A DNA stretch of 64,000 bases from JAIYDQ01 sp031411055 (GCA_031411055.1 JANOAI010000229.1:7351-71350), one strand, 5' to 3'. Shown: positions 40,716-49,933, counted from the stretch's first letter. The notes: generated by a model from the letters alone, not told the origin. Numbers and translations: made by a program.

Positions 40716-41603
40716 ATGGGTTTTTTCAGCAAGATTTTTGGTGGCATTCAAGAAACAGGCGTAGACATCGAGGCACGCTTCGAACGATTGCGAACCGCCG
40801 TTGCCGGAACAATGAGCACGTTCTTTGTTGCTCGTGACCGAGAAAACGGAAATCGTATCGTGGGCGTCAAGTTGCTGGATCCGGCGAAGGTCGAGCATTT
40901 CGAAAGCCGCTTTAAAGGGCACAATAAGCCATCTGAAGGGGAAATCGCGATGGGCATGACCCACCCCAATGTCGTGAAAACCTATGAGTTCGGAACGACA
41001 TCGAAGGGCCTTCCTTTTCTTGTCACAGAATTTATTGATGGACCTGGACTTCACGTCTTAATTCAAGAAAAAGCCGAAGACCGTATCCGCGGCAAACGGC
41101 TAACGATGATTCGCAATATGGCCAACGCCCTAGCCCATGTTCATGTGAATGGCTTTATCCATCGCGATATTTGTCCACGCAATTACATCGCAACCGAAGA
41201 TTTTTCCGTCGTCAAACTGATCGACTTTGGGTTAACGCTCCCAGCCACCAAACCCTTTATGCAGCCGGGGAATCGGACCGGGACCCCCCTTTATATGGCT
41301 CCTGAAATCGTTCGACGACGGGCGACCGATCAACGAGTCGATGTCTTCTCGCTCGGCGTAACGTGCTACCATCTGCTGACCTTTGAATTGCCCTGGCCCG
41401 TCGGTGCCGCGAATGGGTTAGCCGCGCTGCAGCATGATACGTCTCCGCCAACCGACATCTTTCAGTATCGTCCCGATCTGGATCGCAATCTCGGAATTGC
41501 GATCATGAATGCGATGCATCCAGACGTCAATCAACGTACGCCGGATGTTCATGCATTTGTAAATCAAATTCGCAAAAGTAAATCGGAATTGGCGGCGGCG
41601 TAG
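40716..41603 (+). CDS. Serine/threonine protein kinase
   Basis: 295 residues, cytoplasmic, no membrane span. Hanks-type motifs: the catalytic Lys in VGVKLLDP, HVHVNGFIHRDICPRNYIA (H-R-D with catalytic Asp and later Asn), DFG in LIDFGLTL, the activation segment TGTPLYMAPEIVRRR and the structural Asp in RVDVFSLGVTCYHLL. The glycine-rich loop is not recognisable, and the N-terminal lobe is unusual, but the catalytic residues are all there. Substrates are unknown. The ATG at 40716 follows the terminator of the DUF1559 gene by about 60 bp. It seems to be monocistronic. Confidence 0.93.
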   Translation: MGFFSKIFGGIQETGVDIEARFERLRTAVAGTMSTFFVARDRENGNRIVGVKLLDPAKVEHFESRFKGHNKPSEGEIAMGMTHPNVVKTYEFGTTSKGLPFLVTEFIDGPGLHVLIQEKAEDRIRGKRLTMIRNMANALAHVHVNGFIHRDICPRNYIATEDFSVVKLIDFGLTLPATKPFMQPGNRTGTPLYMAPEIVRRRATDQRVDVFSLGVTCYHLLTFELPWPVGAANGLAALQHDTSPPTDIFQYRPDLDRNLGIAIMNAMHPDVNQRTPDVHAFVNQIRKSKSELAAA

Positions 41604-41749
41604 CAGGCTGCTCAGGTAATAACGCGCAGCGCAAGCAAGCGGTTACACTCTGCCACTCGCTAGCGCTTCGTGTGATGTTAATCGCCACTATTCTCAAAAT
41701 TCGTATTAAATCAACACCCCGCTAGGGCCGATCTTCCATGGCGCGACTT

Positions 41750-42976
41750 CTAACTGGTCGTAACCGGACGCTGTAGTGTTCGGATCGCTACGATCAAGCC
41801 AACGAATAAGCATCCGGCCGCAACAAGAAATGGCAGCCCAGCACCAGCAAAATCAAGTGATGGCTTCTCCCTAAGACCGAACGCAAAGATGCCTGAAAAT
41901 AAGAAGGGGCCAATGATACCGGCAATACCACTGAGACTACCGTTTGCCCCTTGCAATTCCCCTTGAACGCTTGGCCCAAGTCGTTTGCTCATCAAGCCTT
42001 GAACGGAAGGGGTAAAGAACGCCATCAACGAGAAGATCGGGGTGGCGAGCCAAAATTTCCACGATGTATCGGCTAAACCATAGCACGAATAACCGATGAT
42101 CCCAAACACAAGCCCTGCAAAGAGCAACTTAGATTCGCCAAGCCGTTTCAACGCCGGTCGCACCAGCCCACCTTGCACTAAGATGTTGAGGATGCCAACG
42201 AGGCCCATCGCAAATCCAACATCCCGCATATCCCAATCATAGCGATGCTGCGTATACAGAACAAAAACATTGTTTAACACTTGATGGGCAAGTTGATAAA
42301 GAAAGTATACGAACCCCAAACCCAACAGCCCGGGCTGCGACATCAAAAGCCGTAGCGAACCCAGCGGATTCGCGCGTCCCCATGAGAATGGCTTGCGAAG
42401 TTCCGGCGCTAGGGACTCGGGCAATACAAATAGTCCATAACATGCGTTCGTTAACGTAAGGGCTGCGGCCACCCAAAAAGGAAGACGCAAATCGATTTCC
42501 CCAAGATAGCCCCCCAGTGCCGGTCCAATGACAAATCCAACACCAAAAGCGGCACCAAACATTCCGAAGGCCGCGGCCCGTTTGTCGGGTGTCGTCACAT
42601 CTGCAATATAGGCCCCAGCCGTTGCAAAGCTGGCAGCCGTGATTCCCGAAATGATTCGTCCAATGAAAAGCCAGGTCAGATTTGGCGCCAGGCCCATCAG
42701 GATGTAATCGAGCCCCAAACCAAAGCACGATACGAGAAGAATTTTTCGACGACCAAATTTATCCGATAAGACTCCAAGAATGGGAGCGCAGAAAAAATGC
42801 ATGACGGCCCAAACCGTCCCGAACAATCCGACGTAGAAACTCGCCCATTTCTCGTCGCCGTGCGTAAAATCTTTGATCAGATTCGGTAGAACGGGAATCA
42901 AGACACCAAACGAGAGAACGTCGAGCAAGACCGAGATCAATATAAACCAGATAGCGGCTTGGCGGGGAGGCTTCAA
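41750..42976 (-). CDS. MFS exporter, TetA-like (TCR family)
   Basis: 408 residues with twelve membrane spans. Proton-driven efflux of small molecules. The motif-A loop between spans 2 and 3 is GVLSDKFGRRKILL, and motif C, GFVIGPALGGYLGE, in span 5 is the antiporter signature. The start FILISVLLDVLSFGVLIPVLP closely resembles tetracycline/metal-tetracycline exporters. A TTG at 42976 is the only start compatible with a full first span. Resistance to tetracycline is not implied; many environmental members export other compounds. No regulator is adjacent. Confidence 0.85.
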   Translation of the reverse strand: MKPPRQAAIWFILISVLLDVLSFGVLIPVLPNLIKDFTHGDEKWASFYVGLFGTVWAVMHFFCAPILGVLSDKFGRRKILLVSCFGLGLDYILMGLAPNLTWLFIGRIISGITAASFATAGAYIADVTTPDKRAAAFGMFGAAFGVGFVIGPALGGYLGEIDLRLPFWVAAALTLTNACYGLFVLPESLAPELRKPFSWGRANPLGSLRLLMSQPGLLGLGFVYFLYQLAHQVLNNVFVLYTQHRYDWDMRDVGFAMGLVGILNILVQGGLVRPALKRLGESKLLFAGLVFGIIGYSCYGLADTSWKFWLATPIFSLMAFFTPSVQGLMSKRLGPSVQGELQGANGSLSGIAGIIGPFLFSGIFAFGLREKPSLDFAGAGLPFLVAAGCLFVGLIVAIRTLQRPVTTS

Positions 42977-43243
42977 TTTAGCTCACGGGGCAGGCGGAAA
43001 GGTAACTCTTGATCGCTAACATAACATAGTCTAAGCAGAATCCCAGCGGCACAATGCTTGGCAGAGGTCGCGAGAAAAGCGATCGTTCTCTTTAACGGAC
43101 ACTTCAATCACAAGGGCTGATGTCGGCCTCTTTAATGGTGATTGAGCCAGAATCACGCCCCGTATCAGATTAATAGGCCAGTCCTTCGTAACGTCCCTCA
43201 TTCCCCCAACGTCCCGAGGGGAGCGTCAAAATCAAATGTTCGA

Positions 43244-43316
43244 GTTATGGGGTCAGGAGTCAATTGCCGGAACGGCCCTTCGGGTGATTTGCACAATTGA
43301 CTCCTGACCCCATAAC
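43244..43316. repeat. Structured element B: 23-bp perfect stem with the same core as element A
   Basis: Arms 43244-43266 and 43294-43316 are exact reverse complements (23 bp). The 27-nt loop has mini-hairpins CCG-GAA-CGG and CCC-TTC-GGG, then TGATTTGCA. Compared with element A, GTCAGGA and the TTG next to the loop are kept, while ACCTT becomes GTCAA and the other arm changes to match. It lies in the gap 42977-43653, which otherwise has no convincing gene (the leftward frame 43253-43570 is mostly this repeat). Confidence 0.9.
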
Positions 43317-43653
43317 CCAACCCTAAATCTTAAACTTGACGCTCCACCAGGGGACTTGCGGTATTTGAACACATAGAGAGAATTCTTCACAGATCGGTTT
43401 CCGGTGGTAAGCGAGAAAGCGGAGTTATCGCTTGTTACAGTTGTCGCACGGCTAAACGGATCGGGACATAAAAATACACCATTCCAGCTGCATTCATGCT
43501 GGACTGATGTTCGATTTGAAGACGGTACGGACGCGAAGCGTGGTGTCTCAGGAAATGACACCCGAAACAAGATAATTTGAAAAGGCTACGACATACCACG
43601 GACGGTCGTCGAATGGGCCATTGCTCCATTCTATGGCATAGGAGGTAACGTCG

Positions 43654-44217
43654 ATGGCGGCGGAGCTGCTAGCATTTGAAGATTTAAGAGTTGGCGATGA
43701 GTGGGTTAGTGCAACCCACGAATTGTCGAGTAGCGAGATTCGCGAATTTGCCGACCTTACCGGCGACTTCAATCGAATTCATCTCGACGAAGACTTTGCC
43801 AAATCGACGCCATTTGGCAAGCCGATCGCGCATGGACTTTTAGGCTTGTCGCTAATGGCAGGCCTTAGCACAGTGGCCCCAGCCGTGCGAACCACGGCGT
43901 TGCTCTCCGTTCAGGGTTGGCGATTCCGAAAACCCGTCTTTGTGGGGGACATCGTCCGCGTGGTGACGCAGGTTGCCGAGATTCGCGAGCACGGACGGCG
44001 TCATGGTGAAGTACACTGGTATCAGCGTCTTGTGAACCAACACGATGAAGTGGTGCAAGATGGCATGTTGACTACGCTTGTAGAACGCCGTGTTAAAATT
44101 GCGGCTCGTCCGAGAGACTTGGTTCGAATCGATCCGGCGTCGAGTAAATTGTCGCCCCATGTCGAAGAATCGAGTTCCTCGAAAGCGAATTCGAGTACCG
44201 CGTCTCAAACTCCTTGA
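43654..44217 (+). CDS. MaoC family dehydratase
   Basis: 187 residues, hot-dog fold, normally an enoyl-CoA hydratase. The hydratase-2 motif is visible in DLTGDFNRIHLDEDFA (Asp-x-x-x-x-His pattern), followed by FGKPIAHGLLGLSLMAGL. An R-specific hydration of an acyl-CoA or acyl-ACP is the family activity; the substrate is unknown. GGAGG lies 8 nt upstream of the ATG. Its stop overlaps the adenine-deaminase start by 1 nt (TGATG), so the two are coupled, although no metabolic link is evident. Confidence 0.88.
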   Translation: MAAELLAFEDLRVGDEWVSATHELSSSEIREFADLTGDFNRIHLDEDFAKSTPFGKPIAHGLLGLSLMAGLSTVAPAVRTTALLSVQGWRFRKPVFVGDIVRVVTQVAEIREHGRRHGEVHWYQRLVNQHDEVVQDGMLTTLVERRVKIAARPRDLVRIDPASSKLSPHVEESSSSKANSSTASQTP

Positions 44218-45962
44218 TGAATCCATCGCTTGAAGAACTGCAACAACTGGTTGACGTCGCAATGCAGCGACGACCGGGGACGGTGCTTTTCAAGAACGCG
44301 AAAGTCATCAACGTCTTCACCCTCGAAGTCCAGGCAACGCATGTGCTTTTGGCGGGGCGTTGGATTGCGGCGGTCGGGACTTTTTTGGATCAGGCTCAAG
44401 CCGATCAAACGATTGATCTCGATGGTGCGTATCTCGCCCCCGGTTTGATCGATGCACATCTTCACATCGAGTCGTCACTGGTTGTTCCAGCTGAATACGC
44501 GCGAGCGGTTGTACCACGCGGCGTGACCGGGATCGTGGCGGATCCGCATGAAGTTGCCAACGTTGCAGGCGTACCTGCTATCGAATGGATGCTGAAGGCC
44601 AGCGAAAATCTGCCGCTGGAGGTTTGGTTTACCGTTTCGAGTTCGGTACCATCAACCGATCTTGAAACCAGCGGCGCAAAGCTAGACCTGAAAACAATCG
44701 AGTTGCTTTTGCAGCACCCTCGAATCGTAGGTGTGGCGGAATTGATGAGCGTCCCTGGCTTTCTCAACGCAAGTCGCGAAGAGCTCTCCAAAGTTTGCTT
44801 GGCAGAGAAGGCCGGTAAATTGCCCGATGGGCATGCACCGGGTGTTATGCATCGCGAGCTTCAAGCTTATCTTGCAGCGGGGGTCGCGTCGGATCATGAA
44901 AGCACAACCCTCGCTGAAGGTCTTGAGAAGTTAGCATCCGGTTGTTTTCTCATGATTCGCGAAGGCTCGGCCACACGAAACTTAGAAGCGTTGATCTCCC
45001 TAGTCGATTCTCGCTATGGTGACCGCGTCGGCTTGGTGACCGACGATCGCTTACCACATGATCTGATTACCGAGGGAGGGGTCGATTTCTTGGTCCGCAA
45101 AGCCATCTCGCTGGGCGCCGATCCGTTCTATACCATTCGAGCTGCAAGTTACAACAATGCTCGTTACTTTAAACTCAATCGACGCGGAGCCATTGCTCCT
45201 GGCTATCAAGCCGATCTGGTTATTCTCGACGACCTCCCTACGTTCAAAGCGAGGCAAGTTTACCAACAGGGAAAATGCGTCGCAGAAAAGGGTCGACTCA
45301 TTGTCAGCCTCACGCGAGCCGAAGTCAGCCCCGCTATCTTAGGCTCGACCAAGCTACCCAAGCTAATTCCGGATGATCTTCGGCTTGTTCACTCGTCGGA
45401 TCGCGTCCGTGTCATCCAGGCGATTCCGAATCAAATCTTGACCAAAGAAGTGATTGAACGACCAACGGTTGCGAATGGCGAAGTTATAAGCGATCCCTCG
45501 CGAGATTTGCTTAAATTGGTTTGCATTGAACGCCACGGGAATCATGGTCAATGCGGCGTTGGATTAGTTCAAGGTTTTGGCCTTCAACGAGGCGCGATCG
45601 CTGGTACGATCGCGCATGATCATCACAACTGCATGGCGGTGGGATCATCCGATGCCGATATAATTTTTGCAGTCGAACGGGTCGGTCAGCTCGGCGGCGG
45701 CATGGTCGCGGTGGAAAATCAAAAGGTCATCGCGGAATTGGCGCTCCCGTTGGCTGGTCTCTTGTCGGATCTTCCACTCGAAGAAGTCTGTCTTGCCATG
45801 GATCGACTCAATGCATCGGTCGAAGGATTGGGCTGTCGGTTCCCGGCTCCATTCATGGCTTTGTCGTTTTTAGGCCTGGCAGTCATACCCGAGTTACGAT
45901 TGACGGATCATGGCCTCGTGAATGTCGTGAAAAATTCGCTCGTTCCATTTGCCGTCGGTTGA
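44217..45962 (+). CDS. ade: Adenine deaminase
   Basis: Converts adenine to hypoxanthine in purine salvage. 581 residues from ATG 44217; a TTG three bases before is also possible. The amidohydrolase metal motif is GLIDAHLHIESSLVVP near residue 80. Further family blocks are VADPHEVANVAGVPAI, DGHAPGVM, ASDHESTT and, in the C-terminal half, AGTIAHDHHNCMAVG and LGCRFPAPFMALSFLGL, which are specific for adenine deaminase. It is coupled to the MaoC gene upstream and is followed 13 bp later by the PabA-like gene. Confidence 0.94.
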   Translation: MNPSLEELQQLVDVAMQRRPGTVLFKNAKVINVFTLEVQATHVLLAGRWIAAVGTFLDQAQADQTIDLDGAYLAPGLIDAHLHIESSLVVPAEYARAVVPRGVTGIVADPHEVANVAGVPAIEWMLKASENLPLEVWFTVSSSVPSTDLETSGAKLDLKTIELLLQHPRIVGVAELMSVPGFLNASREELSKVCLAEKAGKLPDGHAPGVMHRELQAYLAAGVASDHESTTLAEGLEKLASGCFLMIREGSATRNLEALISLVDSRYGDRVGLVTDDRLPHDLITEGGVDFLVRKAISLGADPFYTIRAASYNNARYFKLNRRGAIAPGYQADLVILDDLPTFKARQVYQQGKCVAEKGRLIVSLTRAEVSPAILGSTKLPKLIPDDLRLVHSSDRVRVIQAIPNQILTKEVIERPTVANGEVISDPSRDLLKLVCIERHGNHGQCGVGLVQGFGLQRGAIAGTIAHDHHNCMAVGSSDADIIFAVERVGQLGGGMVAVENQKVIAELALPLAGLLSDLPLEEVCLAMDRLNASVEGLGCRFPAPFMALSFLGLAVIPELRLTDHGLVNVVKNSLVPFAVG

Positions 45963-45975
45963 GCCCATCGTAACG

Positions 45976-46590
45976 ATGATTCTCTTGCTCGATAACTTTG
46001 ATAGTTTTGTCTACAACCTGGATCGTTACGTTCTGCAGTTTGGTCAGAAGACGCTTGTCGTTCGATCGGACGCCATTTCTGTCGATGCGATTGAGCGACT
46101 CGAAGTCCAAGGAATCATTATTTCGCCTGGACCAAGGACACCCGATGAAGCCGGTTGTTCGCTCGAAGTGGTCCGTAGGCTAGGTGGAAAGGTCCCCATC
46201 TTAGGTGTTTGCCTCGGACATCAAACGATCGGCCAAGCCATGGGCGGTCGCGTGGTGCGCGCTCCGCGTCCCATCCATGGACAATCGAGCTCGATCTTTC
46301 ATCGTGATAGCCGTTTATTGCAAGGGCTCCCCTCGCCTTTCGAGGCTGGGCGGTATCATTCATTGATTGTCGAGGAAACAAGCCTTCCTGCTTGCCTTCT
46401 CAAAACTGCCTGGACCGACGACGGATTGATTATGGGATTTGAACATCGTGAATGGAATCTGATGGGAGTCCAATTCCATCCCGAATCGATCTTGACGAAA
46501 GATGGGCATACGATCGTCGCAAACTTTCTTCGTGTATGCGGAGTCGAAATCGCGAAGTCCGAGTGTCCGTCCGATTTCGCAAGTAGGTAG
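45976..46590 (+). CDS. pabA: Glutamine amidotransferase of PabA/TrpG type
   Basis: 204 residues. Supplies ammonia from glutamine to aminodeoxychorismate (or anthranilate) synthase. Seen: the start MILLLDNFDSFVYNL; IIISPGPRTPDEAG; the catalytic Cys in GVCLGHQTIGQAMGG; and the His-Glu pair in GVQFHPESIL. The ATG at 45976 is the normal start. The choice of PabA over TrpG is an inference: the next two genes (DUF447 and beta-RFAP synthase) belong to tetrahydromethanopterin biosynthesis, which consumes p-aminobenzoate. No PabB/TrpE partner is in the window. It is 4 bp from the DUF447 gene. Confidence 0.8.
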   Translation: MILLLDNFDSFVYNLDRYVLQFGQKTLVVRSDAISVDAIERLEVQGIIISPGPRTPDEAGCSLEVVRRLGGKVPILGVCLGHQTIGQAMGGRVVRAPRPIHGQSSSIFHRDSRLLQGLPSPFEAGRYHSLIVEETSLPACLLKTAWTDDGLIMGFEHREWNLMGVQFHPESILTKDGHTIVANFLRVCGVEIAKSECPSDFASR

Positions 46591-46594
46591 TTCT

Positions 46595-47170
46595 ATGACC
46601 CGCAGTCCGGATGAACTCATTCTTGAAGCGATAGTCACAACCGAGTCGGAGGACGGTTCGATGCACGTCGCACCGATGGGACCGCAAGTCTCGCAATCGA
46701 TGGATCGATGGCTGTTAAAACCCTTCCAGACATCGACGACCTTTCGCAACCTGCAGCGTACCAACCGCTGTGTTGTGCATGTAGTCGATGACGCATTGGT
46801 CATCGCGCAAGCGGTACTCGGAAATGCCAATTCTTATCCTGCGAATTCGATTCCAGGGACTGGTTTTGTGCTCGACAATGCATGCCATTGGTTTGCGTTG
46901 ACGGTGACCGAATGGGATGTCAGCCATCCACGTGCGCTGGCGACCTGCCAGGTCGTCGAAAAACAGGTTGGCCGGCCATTCTTCGGATGGAATCGTGCGA
47001 AACACGCGATTGTGGAACTGGCCATTCTCGCAAGTCGAGTTGGTATGCTGGATCCATCCATGATGCAGAACGAAATAGATCGGCTTAAAATAATGATTGA
47101 GAAAACCGGGAGCCATCGAGAGTTTGAGGCGTTCGAACTTCTAAGCCATTATATTCGATCGGAGTCCTAA
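46595..47170 (+). CDS. DUF447 protein, methanopterin-cluster member
   Basis: 191 residues. DUF447 has a flavin-reductase-like fold (split barrel) and occurs in the C1 gene clusters of methanogens, methylotrophs and planctomycetes. Seen: DELILEAIVTTESEDGSMHVAPMGP at the start (first half of the barrel, about residues 5-29) and WFALTVTEWDVSHPRALATC in the middle. The molecular role is not settled. ATG 46595 is five bases past the pabA stop; the frame extension to 46502 overlaps pabA and is rejected. It ends two bases before the beta-RFAP synthase gene. Confidence 0.85.
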   Translation: MTRSPDELILEAIVTTESEDGSMHVAPMGPQVSQSMDRWLLKPFQTSTTFRNLQRTNRCVVHVVDDALVIAQAVLGNANSYPANSIPGTGFVLDNACHWFALTVTEWDVSHPRALATCQVVEKQVGRPFFGWNRAKHAIVELAILASRVGMLDPSMMQNEIDRLKIMIEKTGSHREFEAFELLSHYIRSES

Positions 47171-47172
47171 GA

Positions 47173-48279
47173 TTGCCCTCAACGGATGAAAGCTCGAACA
47201 AACTACCGCAACGCTGGATCGTTGCTTGTCCCGCCCGACTGCACTTTGGTTTGTTGGAAATTTGTCCGGGACAGCCGAACCTCTACGGTGGGCTCGGCGT
47301 CGCAATCGATGAACCCCAAACCGTAGCGACGCTTGACGTCGTCGGCCCACAGGCGAAGTCTACGTTGGAGATTGAATGCAACGATGATTTGCGACCGGGA
47401 ATCGAGTCGATTGTTCATCGTGCATGGAAGGACGTTGGTAGCGACGATCTTTTACGCCGTTGCACCTTCCATTTACGAATCGTCGAACATCCGAAGCGCC
47501 ACAACGGTGTCGGGAGTGGAACTCAATTGGCTTGTGCCGTGGCTTCGCTGATGCGCGCCGCGATCAAACAAGCAACCATGAACGGCCCCTTTGCGCTCGC
47601 TGCGCTTTGGAACACCGATGATCACCTGCAGTCCTCTGGCGAAAGTAAATCGCTTGAATATTTGGCTCAAGCGTCCGGCCGCGGCCTGCGATCCTACGTT
47701 GGTTTAGCGGCCCATCTCCACGGCGGTTTGATTGTCGACCACGGCATTCAATCAAACCATCACGCGACGCGTGTAACGGAACGGTTCGCAGTTCCAGAAG
47801 ACTGGCCAGTTCTACTCATTGACCCCAAAGAGGGTGAACGGATTAGTGGTACTCGCGAATCATCGCTTTTTGCGCAATGCTCGCAACCCAATCCCAGCCG
47901 TGCACGAATGCAAATGCTTGCAACGACTGAAATTGCGACCGCCGCTCAAGCTCGCGATTTCCCTCGTTTTGCATCGGCCTTGTTTGAGTATGGTTGTTTG
48001 GGTGGCGAAATCTTTCAAGCCGCACAGGGAGGCATTTATCGAGATGACAAGGTTGGGAATTTAGTTTCTCTCTTGCGCTCGCAGGGCGCGCAAGCCGTCG
48101 GTCAAACGAGCTGGGGGCCAACCGTTTTTTGTATCGTCGAGCATCACGATACCGCCATGAGGCTCGTTCACGAGCTTGCCAAATATCCAGATTCAAAGTT
48201 TGAGGTTCGCGTGACGCGGATGACAAACCACTCGGCCAAATTGACTTGTGATGCCCGCGGTGATCTCCCCACTTTCTAA
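47173..48279 (+). CDS. Beta-ribofuranosylaminobenzene 5'-phosphate synthase
   Basis: Joins p-aminobenzoate (or 4-hydroxybenzoate) to phosphoribosyl pyrophosphate with loss of CO2, the first committed step of tetrahydromethanopterin synthesis. 368 residues, GHMP-kinase-like fold. Seen: CPARLHFGLLE, LYGGLGVAIDEP, the glycine-rich GVGSGTQLACAVASL, SGRGLRSYVGLAAHLHGG and, towards the end, AQGGIYRDDKVGNLV and VGQTSWGPTVF, all family blocks. The start is TTG 47173 with GGAG 8 nt upstream. It completes a pabA-like - DUF447 - synthase series, which supports the presence of methanopterin-linked C1 metabolism in this organism. Confidence 0.92.
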   Translation: MPSTDESSNKLPQRWIVACPARLHFGLLEICPGQPNLYGGLGVAIDEPQTVATLDVVGPQAKSTLEIECNDDLRPGIESIVHRAWKDVGSDDLLRRCTFHLRIVEHPKRHNGVGSGTQLACAVASLMRAAIKQATMNGPFALAALWNTDDHLQSSGESKSLEYLAQASGRGLRSYVGLAAHLHGGLIVDHGIQSNHHATRVTERFAVPEDWPVLLIDPKEGERISGTRESSLFAQCSQPNPSRARMQMLATTEIATAAQARDFPRFASALFEYGCLGGEIFQAAQGGIYRDDKVGNLVSLLRSQGAQAVGQTSWGPTVFCIVEHHDTAMRLVHELAKYPDSKFEVRVTRMTNHSAKLTCDARGDLPTF

Positions 48280-48288
48280 GAGGTCGTG

Positions 48289-48440
48289 CAGCTTACGCGT
48301 TACCTCTCCCACGTCTTCGTGGGATTAGGGGCCCCGACGCCCATCGAAGACTCTGGTCTTATGACCGGCAAGGGTGGCGTGCACGCACACCGGACTAAAC
48401 GGCGTAAGGAACCTTATTCGGTATGCTATTCGGTACGCTC
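48289..48440. other. Unexplained structured intergenic stretch
   Basis: Between the beta-RFAP synthase and the oxidoreductase gene. CTTACGC (near 48292) can pair with GCGTAAG (48402-48408); a perfect TCCCACG-TCTT-CGTGGGA hairpin lies at about 48306-48323; and two 12-bp tandem units ATTCGGTAYGCT occur at 48416-48427 and 48428-48439. A further small hairpin GCGAGTT-TAC-AACTCGC precedes the next gene. No known riboswitch class is recognised. Confidence 0.4.
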
Positions 48441-48526
48441 GAATAGGCGTGCCTGGACGGGGGGGTGGGGAGCGGATAGGCTAGCGAGTTTACAACTCGC
48501 CCCCTCAGCCAATTGAAAACGGACCC

Positions 48527-49933
48527 ATGAACGCCGACCACTTCGACACGATCATCATCGGTGCCGGTATGTCGGGCTTGGCCGCTGGAATTCGATTAGC
48601 CCACTACGATCAACGAGTTTGCATTCTCGAACGCCACTACACGATTGGCGGGCTGAATTCGTTTTATCGCCTCAACGGGAGAAACTACGACGTCGGGCTC
48701 CATGCCATGACAAACTACACCGAGAAAGGAGCAAAGAAAGGCCCCCTGGCTCGATTGCTCAAGCAACTCCGGTTCCGATGGGAGGATTTTCAACTAGCGC
48801 CGCAGGCCGGTTCGGCGGTCGCCTTCCCGGGTGTATCACTCAATTTCAATAACGATATTGAACTTCTCAAGTCCGAAATTGCCGCAAAATTCCCGCAGCA
48901 GATCGATGGCTTTAATCGTCTGCTGAGCCGTCTCCTTGAATATGATGATTTAAGGCAGGAGGATTTTGATATTTCAACGCGGCAAGTCCTAGCCGAAACG
49001 TTGAGCGATCCCCTGCTGATCGAAATGTTGCTCTGCCCGCTGATGTGGTACGGCAATGCTCGCGAACATGATATGGACTGGGGACAATTCTGTATCATGT
49101 TCCGCAGTATTTTTCTCGAGGGTTTCGCCAGGCCATTTCGTGGCGTGCGCTTGATACTGAAAAACCTCGTTCGGCGATTCCGAGAAGTAGGTGGCCAGCT
49201 TTTGCTCCGAAGTGGCGTTGAGCGAATCGAAGTGGAAGGGACTCAAGCAATTGGGGTCACACTTGAAAATGGGCGTCAGTTGACTGCCAAACGCATCCTA
49301 TCGAGTGCTGGCGTGGTGGAAACACTGCGGATGTGCAGTGATCAATCGATTGTCGAGACCGAACGGGCAGGGCAACTCACTTTCATCGAAACCATATCGG
49401 TTCTTGATTGCCAACCGGCAAAAATTGGTTTTGATAAAACGATCGTCTTCTTTAATGACTCGCCGACGTTTCACTGGACGCCACCCGAATTCGATCTTTG
49501 CGATATTCGAACCGGAGTTCTCTGTTCACCCAACAACTATTTGTATGGCGCGGATGAGGGAGAGCTTGAAGCGGGCTTTATTCGACAGACGTCGATCGCA
49601 CATTTTGACCGTTGGCAGTCGCTCGACGAAAAGCAGTACGCCCGGGCCAAACTAAAATGGTACGACGCCGGAGTAGCAGCGGCCGTCCGGTTTGTTCCCG
49701 ACTTTCGTCGCCACGTTATCGATACCGATGTCTTTACTCCGAAGACGATTCGTCGTTTTACTTCGCACGACAACGGAGCCGTTTACGGCGCCCCGAAGAA
49801 ACGCCTCGACGGAACAACGCACCTGAAAAATCTATTCCTGTGCGGCACCGATCAAGGCTTCGTCGGCATTGTGGGAGCCATTGTCAGCGGAATTTCGATG
49901 GCCAACCAGCATTGCCTCCGTACCGAACTTTAA
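48527..49933 (+). CDS. FAD-dependent oxidoreductase, phytoene desaturase/CrtISO-like
   Basis: 468 residues. N-terminal dinucleotide-binding motif IIIGAGMSGLAAGIRLA, followed by ERHYTIGGLNSFY, the pattern of carotenoid desaturase and isomerase-like amine-oxidase superfamily members. The C-terminal block LFLCGTDQGFVGIVGAIVSGI matches the second FAD-binding segment. Substrate unknown: carotenoid, squalene-derived or other hydrophobic polyene compounds are possible, but no other carotenoid gene is adjacent. The ATG at 48527 follows a hairpin-rich leader. The gene is in the same direction as the methanopterin genes, 247 bp downstream, and is probably a separate unit. Confidence 0.82.
   Translation: MNADHFDTIIIGAGMSGLAAGIRLAHYDQRVCILERHYTIGGLNSFYRLNGRNYDVGLHAMTNYTEKGAKKGPLARLLKQLRFRWEDFQLAPQAGSAVAFPGVSLNFNNDIELLKSEIAAKFPQQIDGFNRLLSRLLEYDDLRQEDFDISTRQVLAETLSDPLLIEMLLCPLMWYGNAREHDMDWGQFCIMFRSIFLEGFARPFRGVRLILKNLVRRFREVGGQLLLRSGVERIEVEGTQAIGVTLENGRQLTAKRILSSAGVVETLRMCSDQSIVETERAGQLTFIETISVLDCQPAKIGFDKTIVFFNDSPTFHWTPPEFDLCDIRTGVLCSPNNYLYGADEGELEAGFIRQTSIAHFDRWQSLDEKQYARAKLKWYDAGVAAAVRFVPDFRRHVIDTDVFTPKTIRRFTSHDNGAVYGAPKKRLDGTTHLKNLFLCGTDQGFVGIVGAIVSGISMANQHCLRTEL

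Noticed and set aside
41750..42976. Calling the MFS exporter a tetracycline resistance gene
   Set aside because: Motifs fit the TetA-like family, but substrate cannot be inferred and no TetR-type regulator is adjacent.
43253..43570. 105-codon minus-strand frame before the MaoC gene
   Set aside because: A large part is the structured element B, no ribosome-binding site is seen, and the rest has no recognisable features.
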